From the NCBI GenBank assembly GCA_046347475.1, contig JAXMGD010000006.1, positions 1 through 64,000 on the forward strand: a stretch of DNA of 64,000 nucleotides. Direction: 5' to 3'. This DNA comes from CAMCXE01 sp046347475. GTDB lineage: Bacteria > Pseudomonadota > Gammaproteobacteria > Pseudomonadales > Cellvibrionaceae. Below are positions 62,378-64,000 of this stretch, piece after piece (the stretch's first letter is position 1; each line of letters starts with the position of its first letter). A model generated the notes under the pieces. That model did no database searches. It had not been told where the DNA came from and worked only from the letters and a program-made list of their open reading frames with translations. The position numbers were made by a program, and so were the translations under genes.

Positions 62378-63358
62378 TTAACCACGGCGATATTGACGGA
62401 TAAAAACGCCAAGCACTATTAATAACGCGCCTTCAATGTAATTAATTGCCCCGGCCACAGGGCCATTGGTGGGTTTGCCGCTGGAGCTACTTGAGCTTGA
62501 CGATGAAGAGCTAGACGAAGATGACGAACTGGAAGAAGAGCTTGATGAAGAAGAGCTTGATGAAGAAGAGCTTGATGAAGAAGAGCTGGACGATGAGCTA
62601 GATGAACTGGAATTACTGCTCGAACTTGAATTGGTAAAAAAATCACTGGAGCCTGCGCTGACGGTGATGTCACTTTTGCCCTGGCTTTGATAGCCTTCCG
62701 TCGCCATTACCATGGAATAAAAGGTGTTGGGTAATTCAAAATTTAATTTTTTCCACGCGTTTACATGATTTTCAAATGTGATGGTACCACTGATAGCGCC
62801 AAAACCTTTTTTAGGGGATCGCACGGCGTAATAGTGGTAGGGGCTTAGCAATTCTAGAATGCTGGGGCCTTCTGTTTGGCAGCGCCGCAGCTGATAGCTG
62901 GCGCCGTCGCTTTGGTAGGTGCCCAAATTAATTCCCGAGCAATTGGCAGGATTGTAGTTGCCGTAGCTTTCAACAATATAAATATAAATTGGGCGCGGAA
63001 ATGAGCCGCTTCTGTCCGCAAGCGTGCCGTAATAGGCTAAATACATATTTTGGTTGGATGAGCCGCTATCACCAAAAACACCTGCATAATTCACCAGGGT
63101 TGGGCTGCCACCTTGCCATCCCAGGCCGCCTAGAATCTCTTGTGTGCTGCGATCCCAGCTGGCGGTGTAGCGGCCGGGTTCTTCTAGCGTGAAGCTCGCG
63201 TTGCCATTCGATTTCCAAAAATCAAAATAAAAGCCGTCACGGGTGCCTGTGGCTGTATTTTGGGTAAAGGTTTCTGCCTGTGCGCTATTAATAAATAACC
63301 CCAGTAAACAGGTGCCGAGGAATGACAGGCCGCGCAGCGTTTTGATAAGTGTATGCAT
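62378..63358 (-). CDS. GH11 xylanase-like protein without the usual nucleophile, with polyserine tail and C-terminal membrane anchor
   Basis: The ATG at 63358 has GGAG 8 bases upstream (326 residues). A signal peptide ends near NSAQAE. A GH11 jellyroll covers residues about 24-235, with GGLGWQGGSPTLVNYAGVFG, IVESYGNYNPANC, the SPYHYYAVRSPKK finger region and MATEGYQSQG, which holds the usual acid/base Glu. The strand that normally reads PLVEYY and carries the nucleophile Glu reads PIYIYIVES here, with no Glu at that place. About 50 Ser follow, then a hydrophobic segment (YIEGALLIVLGVFIRQ) with RR at the end, resembling a surface sorting or anchor tail. It may bind rather than cleave xylan. 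Confidence 0.82.
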   Translation of the reverse strand: MHTLIKTLRGLSFLGTCLLGLFINSAQAETFTQNTATGTRDGFYFDFWKSNGNASFTLEEPGRYTASWDRSTQEILGGLGWQGGSPTLVNYAGVFGDSGSSNQNMYLAYYGTLADRSGSFPRPIYIYIVESYGNYNPANCSGINLGTYQSDGASYQLRRCQTEGPSILELLSPYHYYAVRSPKKGFGAISGTITFENHVNAWKKLNFELPNTFYSMVMATEGYQSQGKSDITVSAGSSDFFTNSSSSSNSSSSSSSSSSSSSSSSSSSSSSSSSSSSSSSSSSSSSSSSSSSSGKPTNGPVAGAINYIEGALLIVLGVFIRQYRRG

Positions 63359-63923
63359 ACCGATGATCTCCATAGCGATAGATAAAGTGTGCAGATTTAC
63401 TGCAGCTTTTTTTATTTTTGTGCGTGCAAGAGAACCCGGTGCATGTAAACCGGTTTTTATCCTGTGCCGCCTAATTCGCCCTTCTGGTGGTGCTTGCCAG
63501 GCGCGCTTGGCGGCCCGGTCTATAAATTATGGAATTACATGCGGGGTGTGTTTTAACAATCTGCCCGCCGCTGCTTTGCTTCGCCTGTTTGCTAAAGTAG
63601 CTGTAGGCGCCTTTATTGGCTGGATTTAAAATGTAATACAATATAAAGCCTACCCTAATCAATCGCGGCCCCGCAGTGGCATCTGTTTATTATGTGAAGT
63701 CGATTAGTTTTAACGGATGTAGGTTTGGATTACTTCACAGCTATGCGCCAGTGCGGTCGCCTTACGCAGGGTGCTGCAAGTGTTAATGGAACGAGTTAAA
63801 TCGCAAGGATTAAGGGGCAAATATCACGGTGAGAATATTAAGGGGCGAATGTTAAGGTGAGAATATTAAGGTGCCTGCCATCCTGCGCGCAGCCGCAGGA
63901 TCCACCCCTTAACCGCCGGAAAT
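63359..63923. other. intergenic stretch, nothing supported
   Basis: About 560 bp upstream of the GH11-like gene and downstream of a partial gene at the window end. It probably contains the GH11 promoter. Around 63800-63870 there are three imperfect repeats of GGTGAGAATATTAAGG/GGGGCGAATGTTAAGG. Short frames here look like chance. Confidence 0.45.
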
Positions 63924-64000
63924 CTACGCTCCAACCACATAGCCCCGGCGCGAGCGCCAATAAAAATCCCAGTGTTTCACACCCAAAATTCTCAAGCCGC
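63924..64000 (-). CDS. 3' end of an unidentified gene (partial)
   Basis: A frame open from the window edge reads LRILGVKHWDFYWRSRRGYV and ends VGA then TAG. The composition, rich in aromatic and basic residues, is coherent and looks like a real protein C-terminus. At only 25 codons the call is tentative and no family can be given. Confidence 0.35.
   Translation of the reverse strand, partial: GLRILGVKHWDFYWRSRRGYVVGA

Overview
The window looks like a chromosomal stretch from a free-living, polysaccharide-degrading gammaproteobacterium. A Cellvibrio/Saccharophagus-like member of the Cellvibrionaceae is the best guess. The reasons are the lipopolysaccharide export operon (kdsD-kdsC-lptC-lptA-lptB), several secreted or lipid-anchored proteins with long polyserine linkers, a GH11 xylanase-like protein, and gammaproteobacterial housekeeping genes (rpmB-rpmG-mutM, glpE, smrA). 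This assignment rests on gene content and recall of families, not on a database search.

Layout. 1-10 kb: 3' end of an AraC-type regulator; a polyserine lipoprotein with an HExxH site and a small secreted partner; a three-part LplT-PlsC-Aas fusion for lysophospholipid repair; two related polyserine c-type cytochrome lipoproteins, one of them frameshifted in a homopolymer. 10-23 kb: an RND efflux pump with its adaptor, a flavodoxin-like quinone reductase, the DUF2339/DUF3999 membrane pair, a polyserine esterase lipoprotein and a GlpE-like rhodanese. 23-31 kb: a methyltransferase, the Kdo/Lpt operon, SmrA, MAPEG, DUF2799 and DedA proteins. 31-39 kb: a Tat-type solute-binding protein, an AlkC-like DNA repair protein and a very large hybrid sensor kinase. 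38.7-41.4 kb: urease accessory genes ureE-ureF-ureG-hupE without structural genes. 41.7-46.2 kb: an SGNH esterase, two small paralogues and a GGDEF-EAL protein. 46.5-52.2 kb: rpmB-rpmG, mutM, a KdpDE-like two-component pair and the Kup potassium transporter. 52.4-64 kb: a PEP-CTERM-like/5'-nucleotidase fusion, a collagen-like lipoprotein, a flagellin carrying a zinc metalloprotease domain (flagellinolysin type), and a GH11-like protein lacking its usual nucleophile and ending in a polyserine-plus-membrane-anchor tail.

Between the genes lie several families of short palindromic repeats. A roughly 125 bp element with long terminal inverted repeats occurs in three good copies, one partial copy and one diverged relative. 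A 196 bp element abuts lptB. Boxes of the type AATTAATCAGAG recur, and nested inverted repeats lie at 62.1-62.3 kb. No tRNA, rRNA, CRISPR array, integrase or complete insertion sequence was recognised.

The strongest leads are the proteolytic flagellin, the nucleophile-less GH11 protein with its surface-anchor tail, the PEP-CTERM/nucleotidase fusion, and the poly-T frameshift in the cytochrome lipoprotein that could be a phase switch.
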